Origin: Massariosphaeria phaeospora
Taxonomy: Eukaryota; Ascomycota; Dothideomycetes; Pleosporales
NCBI GenBank assembly: GCA_011032825.1
Contig: JAADJZ010000026.1
Coordinates: 372,001 to 436,000, forward strand
Direction of reading: 5' to 3'
DNA length: 64,000 nt
Every line of letters starts with the position of its first letter. Positions within the stretch are counted from its first letter, which is position 1. Shown piece by piece: positions 33,014 through 42,367 of the stretch. The notes beneath the pieces were generated by a model that did no database searches, was not told the origin of the DNA, and saw only the letters and a program-made list of their open reading frames with translations. A program made the position numbers and the translations under genes.

Positions 33014-35053
33014 ATGGCCTCTACTATTGACATCCCCCCAGCCGTGCCTGAAGTCTCGCCCGAGCAGCTGAAGATCATGAAGATCAAGCACAGTGCCGGT
33101 GTCTTTGAGCGCACTATTCGCTCCGAGCCAACCACACCCACTCGCGAGTATCAATCGTTTGATTTCTCAGGCCATTCAAATGGTCACTCCAGCGGAATGA
33201 ACGGGCATTCCCATGGCTTGAACTCATCCTCGTCCCTCACTCGTCGACAGAGCAGCCGCCAAGTCAGCTCTGGCTCGCGCCGTGCGAACTCATTCGTTCA
33301 CTCCCATCGCAGCCAGATGTCCATGGAGCTCTCGTCCAAGGCGGACTCCAAGTTCTTCGCCTTGATGGACCTCATGTCCACGGCGTCTCGAGAGGCTGCC
33401 TCGTTGAAAGAGACCTGGTCTTTCATCATCTCTGAGCGTGAAACGCTTGCTCGCGAGAACCAGGAGTTGCTCGGACGGGTCGAAGAGGTCACCGAGATCA
33501 TCGAGCGCAAGGAGAAGGAGCACCACCATCACGGCACCGAATTGATCGAGCGAAAGGGGCAGGTGGAGAAGCTACTTCTCGAGCTCTCCTCGGCCCTCAC
33601 CGATGTCTCCAACCAGAAGAAGGTGGTCGCTGGCCGCGATCTTGAACTCGATCGCATCCGGACCGAGCTGCATGAAGCCCGAGCCACATACTCGCTCTAC
33701 CAGGTTGACTTCGACAAGACCAAGGCCGATCTCGAAGCAACCATCGTCAAGCTTAGTGCCGCCGAGGACGACCGTGATCACGCCCGCCAGGACGCGCAGA
33801 AGCATCATGGCGATCTCCGCACTCTGTTGCGCGAGCACACGGATCTAAAAGGAAAATACTCCGAGTCCTCGACCAAGCTCGAGACCTCCCGCAAGGAGAT
33901 CCTGTCTCTCAGCGACCGCATCAAGATGTGGGAGCTGGAGCGCGACGAGCACCTCCACGAGAAAGACCGGCTCCTAGAAGAGGTCAAGCGGACCAAGCTC
34001 AGGGGCGACGAGGCATACCGCGAGCTGTCTGAGCTCACTGACAAGTACGAGCGTGCCACGCGCGAGAATTCCAAGCTCAAGGAGTCGCTGCGTACCCTCG
34101 AGTCGGAGCGTGACGACTACGCGCTCCAGATCACGAATCTGCGCCGCGACATCAAGGCCAAGTCCGCTGATCTCGAAGAGGCCGACACTCGCGTCAGCGA
34201 GATCACGCTCAAGTACGAGCACATCAAGCGGGAAGTCGTCTCGGTGAAGGACAAACTCCGCGACGTCGAAGCCGACCGCACCGACCTGCGCGACACCGTC
34301 GACCGCACCGTCGAAGAGCACCGCGTCCTGATCCTTGAGCGCGACCAGCTCAAGGAAGACGTCGAGGACGAGCGCCGCAAAGCCGGCGACGCCCACCGCC
34401 AGCTAACCAGTCTTCACGAATCTACCCGCCGCGCCGACCTCACCATAACCTCGCTCCGCTCCGAAGTGCACTCGCTCACCGAGCGCAACAAACTCCACGT
34501 CTCCGAGGCCTCGGACGCGCGCACCAAACACAGCGCCCTCAGCGCCGAGCTCACCACGCTGCGCGAATCCCTCGCCCTCTCGCAAGCCGAGATCCGCGCC
34601 ATTAGCGAGTCGCGCGACCGCGCGTACCGCGACCTCTCCGCCTGGAAGAATAAGTACGAGTCGCTAACGGAGACGATGACGGAATTCCGCGACGACAGCG
34701 GCGAGCTCGAGTTCGAGATCACCAGCCTGCGCGCGCTGCTGCGCGACACGCGCGAGCAGAAGGAGCGCGCGATTGCGGCGCGCCATGCCGCGGACCGCGA
34801 GCGCGACGAGTATGTCGGCAAGTACGAGGAGAAGTGCCGCGAGATGGAGCGGTGGGAGGAGAGCGCTGCGGTGCATTGGCATGGGCATGGGAGGGGTAGC
34901 GGTGGAGGAGGCGGCGGGAGTATGAAGACGTCGACGCGCACCGTGTCGAGCGGCACGACGGTGAGGAACGGTGGGGGTGGCGGTGGGGGAGAACATCAAC
35001 ATGGCCATGGCTCCAGCGAGGCGGCGTCGGGCATCTTCGGCTCTTTGCATTGA
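33014..35053 (+). CDS. Long coiled-coil protein of unknown function
   Basis: Single exon, 679 residues. Residues 1-40 carry a short conserved-looking head (SPEQLKIMKIKHSAGVFERT); 45-115 are rich in Ser, Gly, His and Asn; 115-620 are almost continuous heptad-like helix with abundant Glu, Lys, Arg and Leu (for example KADLEATIVKLSAAEDD, RDQLKEDVEDERRKAGD). The last ~50 residues are Gly/His-rich (HWHGHGRGSGGGGGG, EHQHGHGSSEA). This is the make-up of tethers or cytoskeletal scaffolds (USO1- or myosin-tail-like by composition only); I do not recognise an orthologous family. It is transcribed away from the STAND gene. The frame is open upstream to 32927 through an intron-like leader; the first ATG after the pyrimidine tract is at 33014. 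Confidence 0.8.
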   Translation: MASTIDIPPAVPEVSPEQLKIMKIKHSAGVFERTIRSEPTTPTREYQSFDFSGHSNGHSSGMNGHSHGLNSSSSLTRRQSSRQVSSGSRRANSFVHSHRSQMSMELSSKADSKFFALMDLMSTASREAASLKETWSFIISERETLARENQELLGRVEEVTEIIERKEKEHHHHGTELIERKGQVEKLLLELSSALTDVSNQKKVVAGRDLELDRIRTELHEARATYSLYQVDFDKTKADLEATIVKLSAAEDDRDHARQDAQKHHGDLRTLLREHTDLKGKYSESSTKLETSRKEILSLSDRIKMWELERDEHLHEKDRLLEEVKRTKLRGDEAYRELSELTDKYERATRENSKLKESLRTLESERDDYALQITNLRRDIKAKSADLEEADTRVSEITLKYEHIKREVVSVKDKLRDVEADRTDLRDTVDRTVEEHRVLILERDQLKEDVEDERRKAGDAHRQLTSLHESTRRADLTITSLRSEVHSLTERNKLHVSEASDARTKHSALSAELTTLRESLALSQAEIRAISESRDRAYRDLSAWKNKYESLTETMTEFRDDSGELEFEITSLRALLRDTREQKERAIAARHAADRERDEYVGKYEEKCREMERWEESAAVHWHGHGRGSGGGGGGSMKTSTRTVSSGTTVRNGGGGGGGEHQHGHGSSEAASGIFGSLH

Positions 35054-35210
35054 CGGCGGCACGGGTGGGTGCGCAGGACGCGTGGGTCGTTGGGACGGTG
35101 GGTTATGAGGACGTGCTTGCCCACCCCGTAGCTTGGCTGGAGTGCAGTAGTTGTAGTGGTTGGTGGTAGTGGGGAGACTACCCTTGTACATGGCAGTGAG
35201 TGAGTCAGTC

Positions 35211-35297
35211 AGTGCGAAGGCTGAGTGTACTATCTACAACGGTGAGTGCGACGACTGAGTGCGAAGGCGGAGTGTACTATTTATCTACAACGGTTAG
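35211..35297. repeat. Imperfect direct repeat of 36-40 bp
   Basis: AGTGCGAAGGCTGAGTGTAC.. at 35211-35246 recurs at 35258-35297 with one substitution (GGCTGAG to GGCGGAG), a 4-bp insertion and CTACAACGGT near both ends. Confidence 0.8.
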
Positions 35298-35603
35298 TGG
35301 TGGGAAGGAAAAATTGTATCTTTTGTCAAGCTCGTGTTGGTGTTGTGCAATGCAATGTACGCCTCAATGTCCATCCCCCCCTGCCATGATTGATTCGTTT
35401 CGGATGCGCACCGTACCAGGTAGGAAGTACTTAGGTGGGCCCTACCATCCCTCTTATGTCTGTCTGTCTGTTGATGCTGGATTCCACGGGCTGGGCTGGG
35501 CTGGGTTGGGATCGCATGCGTGATGGTGGGATGGGCATTGATTGGTTGATCGATTGATTGATTTGCGGACTTGTTTGGGCAACACTGGAGAGCGAACTTG
35601 GGT

Positions 35604-35642
35604 TGAGTGAGAGTGAGTGAGGGAGTGAGTGAGTGAGTGAGC
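35604..35642. repeat. GAGT microsatellite
   Basis: Mostly GAGT units with two interruptions (GAGA, GGGA). Confidence 0.85.
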
Positions 35643-36026
35643 ATTGAGGTGTGGCGGCACTCTAGTAGGGCCAGCTCAGATCAGATCAGATTGGTCTTCG
35701 CCGACGGACGGAAGGTGCAGTTGTGTACATTGTTTTTGTTGTTTGATGACGAGGACGAGGGCAGGTATCAGCTCTCGCGAGAGCGAAAAGCTCAGCTCAG
35801 CTCAGCTCAGCTTACGATGTATAGCGTCCCGGGACGCCTGATGGTTAAGTGTATGGTATGGGCGGCTTCGCCTAGTAATAAGTAGGGAGGGAGGGCTAGT
35901 TTCCACGGCGCCGACGACGGCAGGCCATATCAACGATGGATAGATGGATGAATGGTGCAATGAAAGACGGCCTTCTAGAGAGAGATATATATATATAGTC
36001 TAATAACTGCTTGACTCTTCTACAGA

Positions 36027-36233
36027 ACTTAACTGGTCTCTAGCTCTAGAGAAGCGAAGAAGCACTGCCAAATAGTCATTACTACTTATTATTCCTAGAC
36101 AGTACAGTCTCTCAGGTAGTTGCCTAAGATTAGACTACTTAACTTGTCTCTCCCTAGAGAAGCGCTGCCAAACAGGCATTTCTACTTATAATTCCTAGAC
36201 ATTACAGTCCCCTAGGTAGTTGCGTAAGAGTAA
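36027..36233. repeat. Two diverged tandem copies of a ~100-bp unit
   Basis: Copy 1 (36027-36132) and copy 2 (36137-36233) both start ACTTAACT.GTCTCT and share CTAGAGAAGCG, CTGCCAAA, TTCCTAGACA.TACAGTC and GGTAGTTGC.TAAGA. Copy 1 has an extra GAAGAAGCA-like stretch. They do not encode a recognisable protein. Confidence 0.8.
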
Positions 36234-36495
36234 ACAAGACACCGGGCATTGAATGATCTTAGATGTAAGTTAGGTATGTTGCGTTACGTTACATTGCTGT
36301 GGCTTATTATCTAGCATTACTTATTACATCAGCCTAGACGGTGAGAGGAACAAACATCAGTCTTGTTGAAGTGACCCGCTGTTCATGAAGCAGTCCAGCT
36401 CCAGCGTCCTGCATCCTGTCCCAGTTCAGCCCAGTCCAATCCAGCCCAGTCCACGATCGGCGAACACGAACAAGAACAAACACAACCACACGCCA

Positions 36496-37869
36496 TCAAA
36501 AGCTCAGCGTCAACGCTGGTTCGATCTTCCCCACACACGTCCCAAACCCAACCAGCATCCCCTCGTCCCCACCACAAACCCCCGAAATCGTCACCTCATC
36601 GCCATCCTCCAGGAAGCGCCGCTCTTCGCCGCCCGCGATCTTGACCGTCTTCTTACCGCCCGCACTCTGCTCGAGCAAACTACCCATTTCAGACTGCGCC
36701 GTCGTCGAGCCACTGATGGTGCCGGAGCCCAGCAGGTCGCCCGACTGTAGGTTGCAGCCCGTGATGGTGTGGTGGGCGATCATTTGTGGGAACGACCAGA
36801 GGAGATGGCGGGCGCTGGTTTTTGTGATGGTGGCTGTATTGCCGGATTGTGCTGTTGGCCAGTATGTAAGAGTCGGAGTAGTATAGTATACTCAGGAGTT
36901 GGGGTTTCACTTACTCTTTAGATCGACTTGCAGCTGGATGTCGTACACGGACTTGTTGTCCTTCTCCTGCAGATACGGCAGTATCTCCGTGTCGTTCTCT
37001 AGGCCTTGGGTCTTGAACGGCTCGAGCGCATCGGCGAGCACGACCCACGGACTGATGGTCGTGCCGAAGTTCTTCGAATTGAAAGGCCCGAGCGGGACGT
37101 ACTCCCAGGCCTGAACGTCGCGCGCGGACCAGTCGTTCATCAGCACGACGCCGAACAGGCTGTCTGGAGCTTCACCGATGGCCACGGGTTCGCCCTGAGT
37201 GTTTGCTTTGCAGATGAAGGCCCCGAGCTCCAGCTCCATGTCTAGCATCCGGCACGGGGAGAAGGTGGGGATCTTCTTCTCGGCGGAGGGGTCGAGCAGG
37301 ACCTGGCCGTTTGGGCGGCGGATTGGCGTGCCGGACACGACGATGGAGGATGCCCGGCCGTGGTAGCCGACGGGCAGGTACTTGTAGTTGGGCTGTATGG
37401 CGCCTGAGGAACCGCGGAACATGACGCCGCAGTTATAGGCGTGGTGCAGGCCCGCGTAGAAGTCGGTGTAGTCGCCGATCTTGAACGGCAGATGTGATGT
37501 GACATGTTCCAGGGGCACGAGCACTTGCGCTTGGAGCGAGGCGTTGTTCTTCAAGACATCGGGGTAGGGTGTGTCGGCAGAGAAGACGCTCTGGATGTAC
37601 TTGCGGACGACGGTGTGCATGGGCCGGCCGAGGGCGGCGAAGGCGTTCAGGGAGGGCTGGGAGAAGACGGTCTGGTGCGGCTGGATGATGGACAGGGCTT
37701 GGAAGCCGTTGTTGGCGGTGAAGGCATCGAGGTCAACGGCATGGTCCCCAATGGCGACGGCGACGCGCGGGGTGGGCGAGGCGGCTGTGGAGATGATGCC
37801 GAAGGGGATGTTGGCGAGAGAGAAGTGCGAGTCGCGAGGGATGCTGAACCAAGAGCGCAGAGTGGACAT
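36496..37869 (-). CDS. fahA: Fumarylacetoacetase
   Basis: Two exons on the minus strand, 37869-36915 and 36851-36496, with a 63-nt intron; 436 residues. The join (K + T) restores VDLKTQSGN. Signature blocks: DYTDFYAGLHHAYNCGVMFRG in part (metal Asp and catalytic His), YHGRASSIVVSG, MLDMELELGAFI (two metal Glu), LMNDWSARDVQAWEYVPLGP (metal Asp), NSKNFGTTISPW (Lys) and HTITGCNLQSGDLLGSGTISG. The enzyme splits fumarylacetoacetate into fumarate and acetoacetate, the last step of tyrosine and phenylacetate breakdown, in the cytosol. It diverges from homogentisate dioxygenase, the arrangement known for fahA/hmgA in Aspergillus. Confidence 0.95.
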
Positions 37870-38153
37870 GATGAGAGGGGTGATGGAAACGGAAACCTTG
37901 TGTGAGCTTGAGCTTTTTTTTTATTACTCGAGTCTATCTTGATTGACAGTAGGAAAGAGGGCTTCACGCTGGAGTTGAGGAGAGCCAGAGCGAGCTCTAC
38001 CGTGCCGTGTAACGTTACTACCTATGGGACTCAGCGGATTCGTCCAATACCCGCCGTGATCTTGGGGACACTCCAGCTCACTGAGCCGACGATGCCGGAT
38101 GGTGACGGAAGAGGATGTCGACGGCCGCACCGTGGGGGAGTCGCGCGGCACGG

Positions 38154-38202
38154 TTCCGCCTTCCGCCTTCCGCCTTCCGCCTTGCGCCTTGCGCCTTCCG
38201 AG
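38154..38202. repeat. 7-bp minisatellite TTCCGCC x7
   Basis: Four perfect TTCCGCC units, two TTGCGCC variants and one partial-match unit TTCCGAG. Confidence 0.85.
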
Positions 38203-38231
38203 CCGTAGCGCCGCCCAGCCAGCAGGGGCCC

Positions 38232-38271
38232 GGGGTGCAGGGGTGCAGGGGTGCAGGGGTGCAGGGGCGCA
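38232..38271. repeat. 8-bp minisatellite GGGGTGCA x5
   Basis: Four perfect GGGGTGCA units and one GGGGCGCA. Five runs of four G with 4-nt loops on the plus strand fit the G-quadruplex pattern. Confidence 0.85.
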
Positions 38272-38408
38272 TGTGACCCCTCACGACTTCCATCCATCCT
38301 TTCCCTTTGTGCCTCTCTCTCGTGCCAGCGCAATCCAGAGCCGCTCTTTACCGCCCCGCCGTCTGCGCGCACGCACTACAGCAGTGGGCGAGAGAGCGAG
38401 CCCGAGTG

Positions 38409-38681
38409 ATGGCCGGGCAGCTGCAGATGGCCTACTTGTATGCCGACCCGCACACCCCGCTGCATCCCAAGAAGCCGCTCGAGTCCATCCTCAAGAAACT
38501 GGCCGCCCGCGAGAAGAAGCTGCCCAAGAGCGCCATCCCGCTGACGAAGCGCAACCTCGAGGAGTTCCACAACCCCGACTACAAGGACAGCTACTCCGGC
38601 ACCGACGTCCGCGATGCCTTCCTCGCCCTTCGCGCAAAGCGAGAGGTATCGGTACATGAATGGCTTCGGCTCCTACCATGA
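38409..38681 (+). CDS. Candidate 90-codon ORF overlapping the hmgA start in another frame
   Basis: ATG at 38409, stop TGA at 38679-38681. Codons 1-79 (to 38645) have G or C at the third position in 72 of 79 cases, while second positions are A/T-rich, a clear coding pattern in this frame. The predicted peptide is Lys/Leu-rich and ordinary in composition (PLESILKKLAAREKKLPKSA, then NLEEFHNPDYKDSYSG). The bias stops at about 38645, where the hmgA frame takes over; bases 38614-38681 are read in both frames. A GTATCG donor directly follows codon 79, but no acceptor puts it in phase with hmgA exon 2. It may be an upstream ORF, an exon of an unseen transcript, or an N-terminal extension of hmgA broken by a one-base shift. 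I recognise no family. Confidence 0.45.
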   Translation: MAGQLQMAYLYADPHTPLHPKKPLESILKKLAAREKKLPKSAIPLTKRNLEEFHNPDYKDSYSGTDVRDAFLALRAKREVSVHEWLRLLP

Positions 38682-40100
38682 GTGCGTCTGGCGATGAGAT
38701 GATGCTTAGCCACGTCCCCCCACTGACAATGCATCAGGTCAGAAGCCATAGAAGGCGCGCTGCCCATCGGCGCAAACTCGCCCCAGAAGCCCCCCTACGG
38801 CCTGTACGCCGAAAAGCTGTCCGGCACCGCCTTCACCGCGCCGCGCCACGAGAACCAGCAGACCTGGCTCTACCGCATTCTGCCCTCGTGCGGCCACAGC
38901 AACTTCGAGCCGCGCGAATCCGCCACGTACAACACCAACCCCGAGAACAAGCCCTACGAGAAGATCCACCACATCCCCAACCAGCTGCGATGGGACCCCT
39001 TCGACCTCGACGAGACGGTCGACTGGGTGCACTCGCTGCACCTGGTCGCCGGCGCCGGAGACCCAACCATGAAGACCGGCCTGGGCATGTACATATTCGC
39101 CGCAGGCAAGGACATGGACGCCCGTGAAGCCTTCTACTCGGCCGACGGCGACTTCCTCATCGTGCTGCAGCACGGCGTGCTCGACATCCAGACCGAACTG
39201 GGCCGCATCTTCGTGCGCCCCAGCGAAATCTGCGTGATCCCGCGCGGCATCAGATACCGCGTCACGCTCCCCTCGGGCCCCGTCCGCGGCTACATCCTCG
39301 AGCTGTACCAAGGCCACTTCCAGCTCCCGGAACTTGGGCCCATCGGCTCCAACTGCCTCGCCAACGCGCGCGACTTTCAAGCCCCGACGGCCGCCTTCGA
39401 CGAAGACACGGACAGCGAATGGCACGTCCTGTGCAAGTTCGCCGGCCACCTCTTCCAAGCCCGGCAGCGGCACACGCCCTTCGACGTAGTCGCCTGGCAC
39501 GGCCTCTACTACCCGTACAAATACGACCTGGGCCGCTTCAACACGCTGGGCAGCGTATCCTACGACCACCCGGACCCATCCATCTACACGGTGCTGACGG
39601 CGCCGTCGGACCACGCGGGCACCGCCATCGCCGACTTCGTCATCTTCCCGCCGCGCTGGCTCGTCGCCGAAGACACGTTCCGCCCGCCGTGGTACCACCG
39701 CAACACCATGTCCGAGTTCATGGGCCTCATCACGGGCCAGTACGACGCCAAAACGGGCGGCGGCTTCCAGCCCGCCGGCGCCTCGCTGCACAACGTCATG
39801 TCCGGCCACGGGCCCGACGCGGCCACGCACGCGAAAGCGTCGAATGCGCTGCTCGCCCCGAGTAAAGTCGGCGAGGGCAGTATGGCCTTCATGTTCGAGA
39901 GCTGCTTGATGGTGGGGGTTACTGAGTGGGGGCTCAAGCAGTGTCGTAAGGTGCAGCAAGACTATAATGCCGAGAGTTGGGAGCCGTTGAAGCCGCTGTT
40001 TAAGAGGCCGGGTGCTGGGGTGGAACCTGGAAATGGGGAGGGCAAGGCCAAGAACGGGGAGATCGGGGACAAGGCGCAGGTGCCGCATTGGACGGCGTAG
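38614..40100 (+). CDS. hmgA: Homogentisate 1,2-dioxygenase
   Basis: Two exons, 38614-38681 and 38738-40100, intron 56 nt; 476 residues. The N-terminus [20 protein letters not shown] across the splice, [20 protein letters not shown] and the cupin-like core match the family. Active-site His300 is in SYDHPDPS; iron ligands fit His343 and Glu349 in [12 protein letters not shown] and a His in [12 protein letters not shown]. The enzyme opens homogentisate to maleylacetoacetate with O2 and Fe(II). The start was chosen because [14 protein letters not shown] matches the length and style of fungal N-termini; the frame is closed by a TGA not far upstream. An unusual overlapping ORF precedes it (38409-38681). 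It is paired head-to-head with fahA. Confidence 0.93.
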
Positions 40101-40435
40101 ACAGGCAGACAGCTATTTGCATCGTTTTGATTATTAAATGGCTACTTGATAGAAGACGGTCCCTTGTCAAGAGGATAGTAGATAATAGGCAGATATAAAG
40201 AGTTTCTCCAAGTCACCCCTATCTGCTCTAGCAAAACGCCTAAATGTCCCCGTAAATAGGTAGGTATGTATATGCATACCCAGATATCTCAAATGCGAGC
40301 CCAAACGCCCCCAGCCCATGCTGATTTTGATTGAAGACCACTGACCACCTTAATTGGGATGGAGGGGGTGAGGGGGGAGAGAAGATTCGGACGCAGCCTG
40401 GCGAGGGAAGCGCGAAAGGCGAGGCGTCAAGGGAC
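40101..40435. other. Convergent intergenic region, hmgA / LEO1
   Basis: 335 bp between two 3' ends; AT-rich with a GA-rich stretch at its right end. Nothing else seen. Confidence 0.5.
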
Positions 40436-41965
40436 CTACTCGTCCTCATCGTCATCCTCAACCACCCTCCTCCGCTTCGTCCGACTGACCACCACCTCAT
40501 CATCATCATCCCCATCGCCATCCACGTCCTTCCGGCCCCTTCCCCTCTTCGGACTCTGCGCCCCCCTCCTCGGCGGCGACCCAATCCCCTCATCGAGATC
40601 CTCGTCGTCGTCGTCCACGATCTCGGGCTCCTCGTCGCTAGCCGCGATGAAGTCGTCCTCCTCGTCGTACTCGTCTTCGCGCGACGTCTTGCCGCGGATG
40701 CCGTAGTCCTCGTCGCTGCTCCAGCCGCGCCGGGTGCCCGTTTTGGCGCGCGGCTTGCGCACGCCGCTGCGACGGCCGCCCTCGGCGCCCTCGAGGTCGT
40801 CGATGCTGAGGCCGTAGCCGCCGGCACGGCCGGTGCTGCGGCCCATGGTGCGCGTCGTGCGCTCGCGCTCGCGCATCTCGTGTTTTTCTCGCGCGCGCGC
40901 CTGGCGCTGCTTCTCTTTGAATTGCGCCTCTTCCCGAGCGCGGAGGAGCTCGGGGTCTTCTTCGACTTTGATGAAGGATATCGCCTGGTCGGTGCCCCGG
41001 CCCCTTGTTGCCAATTCGGCCAAGTCGCTCTGCAGCTTCTCCACGGCATGGTCGTTGGTGGTTGCGGTAGCTGCGACAGTGAGTTGCGTGGTCAGTTTGT
41101 TGGTCATGCGCATCAGGCCTGCCCGCTCGCACGGCGCTACGAGGTACTGGTAGCTCTCCTTGTAGGCGCTTTTGGCTTGCTTGGTGATCTGGGTCGGAGT
41201 GGGTTTCTTGGGGTTCAGCTGTGGCGGCGCGAGGGGCTTCGAGTTGATGTCGTATTGGTTCACGGGATGGCTGGCGAACTGGAGAGTAAGGGAGCCGTCA
41301 GACCAGCGTAGGACGCGCGCGTTCGACTGGAGCTGCGAGGGGTCGCTTGGCGACCGCCGCCAGCGGATTGTACTCATGGCGGTATCGTAGGCTGAGAATT
41401 GCTCCGAGGGCTTCTCTCTCGAATGGTGGTCTGTTTTCGGCGCTGTGAAGTTCTTTGGGTTGAAAGCAGCAGGCTCAAAGGCCAGGAACTTGGGCACTTT
41501 GAGCAGGTAGAGTTCGCCATCGCTGGGCTCGGGCACTGCATGTCTGGCAATTTCGGCCTCTTGGTAATTGTATGTAAGCTGCTCTTGCTCCACGGAATCG
41601 TCTTCTGCCGCTTCGACGCGGTCGGCCCGACCCTCATCGTCGCCCGAATCGAGGTCTTCGTCGTCGAGCTTGCGCGGCTGCCTGGCACGGTGTTAAAGAC
41701 AGCTTTAACGTGACAAGCTCATGGGCACTTACTCTAGCGGCTGGTCCTCGTCTGCGCCGTCTTCGCCGCCGTCGCCGAAGAGATCATCGTCCTCTGCACC
41801 GTCCAATCCACTCTCTTCTACCGTGTCGCGGGGCGCGCCTTCTGCATCGCTACCCGCCAGGCCTGCATCACCAAAAACGTCGTCTTCGTCTGTGAGGTTC
41901 TCTTGGAGGTTGTCCTCGAGGTTGTCCTCGAGGTCGGGTGGAGTAGCAACTTCGGGCGAGGCCAT
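40436..41965 (-). CDS. LEO1: RNA polymerase-associated protein LEO1 (Paf1 complex)
   Basis: Two exons on the minus strand, 41965-41733 and 41681-40436, intron 51 nt; 492 residues. Residues 1-115 are very acidic (DLEDNLEDNLQENLTDEDD, GAEDDDLFGDGGEDGADED). The Leo1 core follows: LYLLKVPKFLAFEPAAFNP, then STIRWRRSP, NARVLRWSDGSLTLQFAS and YQYLVAPCERAGLM. Then comes a basic helix (RAREEAQFKEKQRQARAREK) and a mixed acidic/basic tail ending RTKRRRVVEDDDEDE. Leo1 joins Paf1 in the elongation complex that supports H2B ubiquitination and H3K4/K36 methylation. Diverges from MOB2. Confidence 0.92.
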
Positions 41966-42367
41966 CGTCGCGGTTGCGAATCGTCTGCAATGGCGCGGTT
42001 AGAAGTTATTCGTAGGGTAGTGGTGGGTAATGGCGATAGATTCAAAGCGCAAACCGGACAGAAAGCGAAGAAGCTGGTGCAAAGAGGTGACGCAGTGAGG
42101 GGGAGCAGGCGCGAGGGAAAGAGCTCTCGTTGTCGAACGAACAAAGTTCCGAACAATGGAGCTCGCGTCCCGATGTGGACTAGCGTGCCTTGCCCGACAT
42201 CCGCCCCTTCTCCACGCAGCCCGCCCGAGCAGAGCTGGCCGTTCGGAGACGTATCACCCACCCCCTCGCTGCCTCTCCCCCTCTTTGAATTGCGAATTAC
42301 CCTTCTCCGACCGGTCGGCCATCACTGTGTTCCTCGACCGACTCCGCATTGCCCGCTGCAGGCGATC
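41966..42367. promoter_or_regulatory. Divergent promoter region, LEO1 / MOB2
   Basis: 402 bp between the two start codons, C-rich toward MOB2. No specific site identified. Confidence 0.5.

Larger units (their letters stand above)
35054..36495. other. Repeat-rich convergent intergenic region (1.4 kb)
   Basis: Lies between the 3' ends of the coiled-coil and fumarylacetoacetase genes. It carries many short tandem repeats (GAGT, GGCTG near 35490, GCTCA near 35790, TA near 35990) and two direct duplications listed separately. No coding sequence supported. Confidence 0.6.
37870..38408. promoter_or_regulatory. Divergent promoter region, fahA / hmgA
   Basis: Shared control region of two genes of one pathway; contains two minisatellites (38154-38202 and 38232-38271). 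An inducer-responsive activator site is expected by analogy with Aspergillus, but I cannot point to one. Confidence 0.55.

Noticed and set aside
38739..40088. 449-codon minus-strand ORF
   Set aside because: Antisense shadow of homogentisate dioxygenase; Val/Glu/Arg-rich with no domain.
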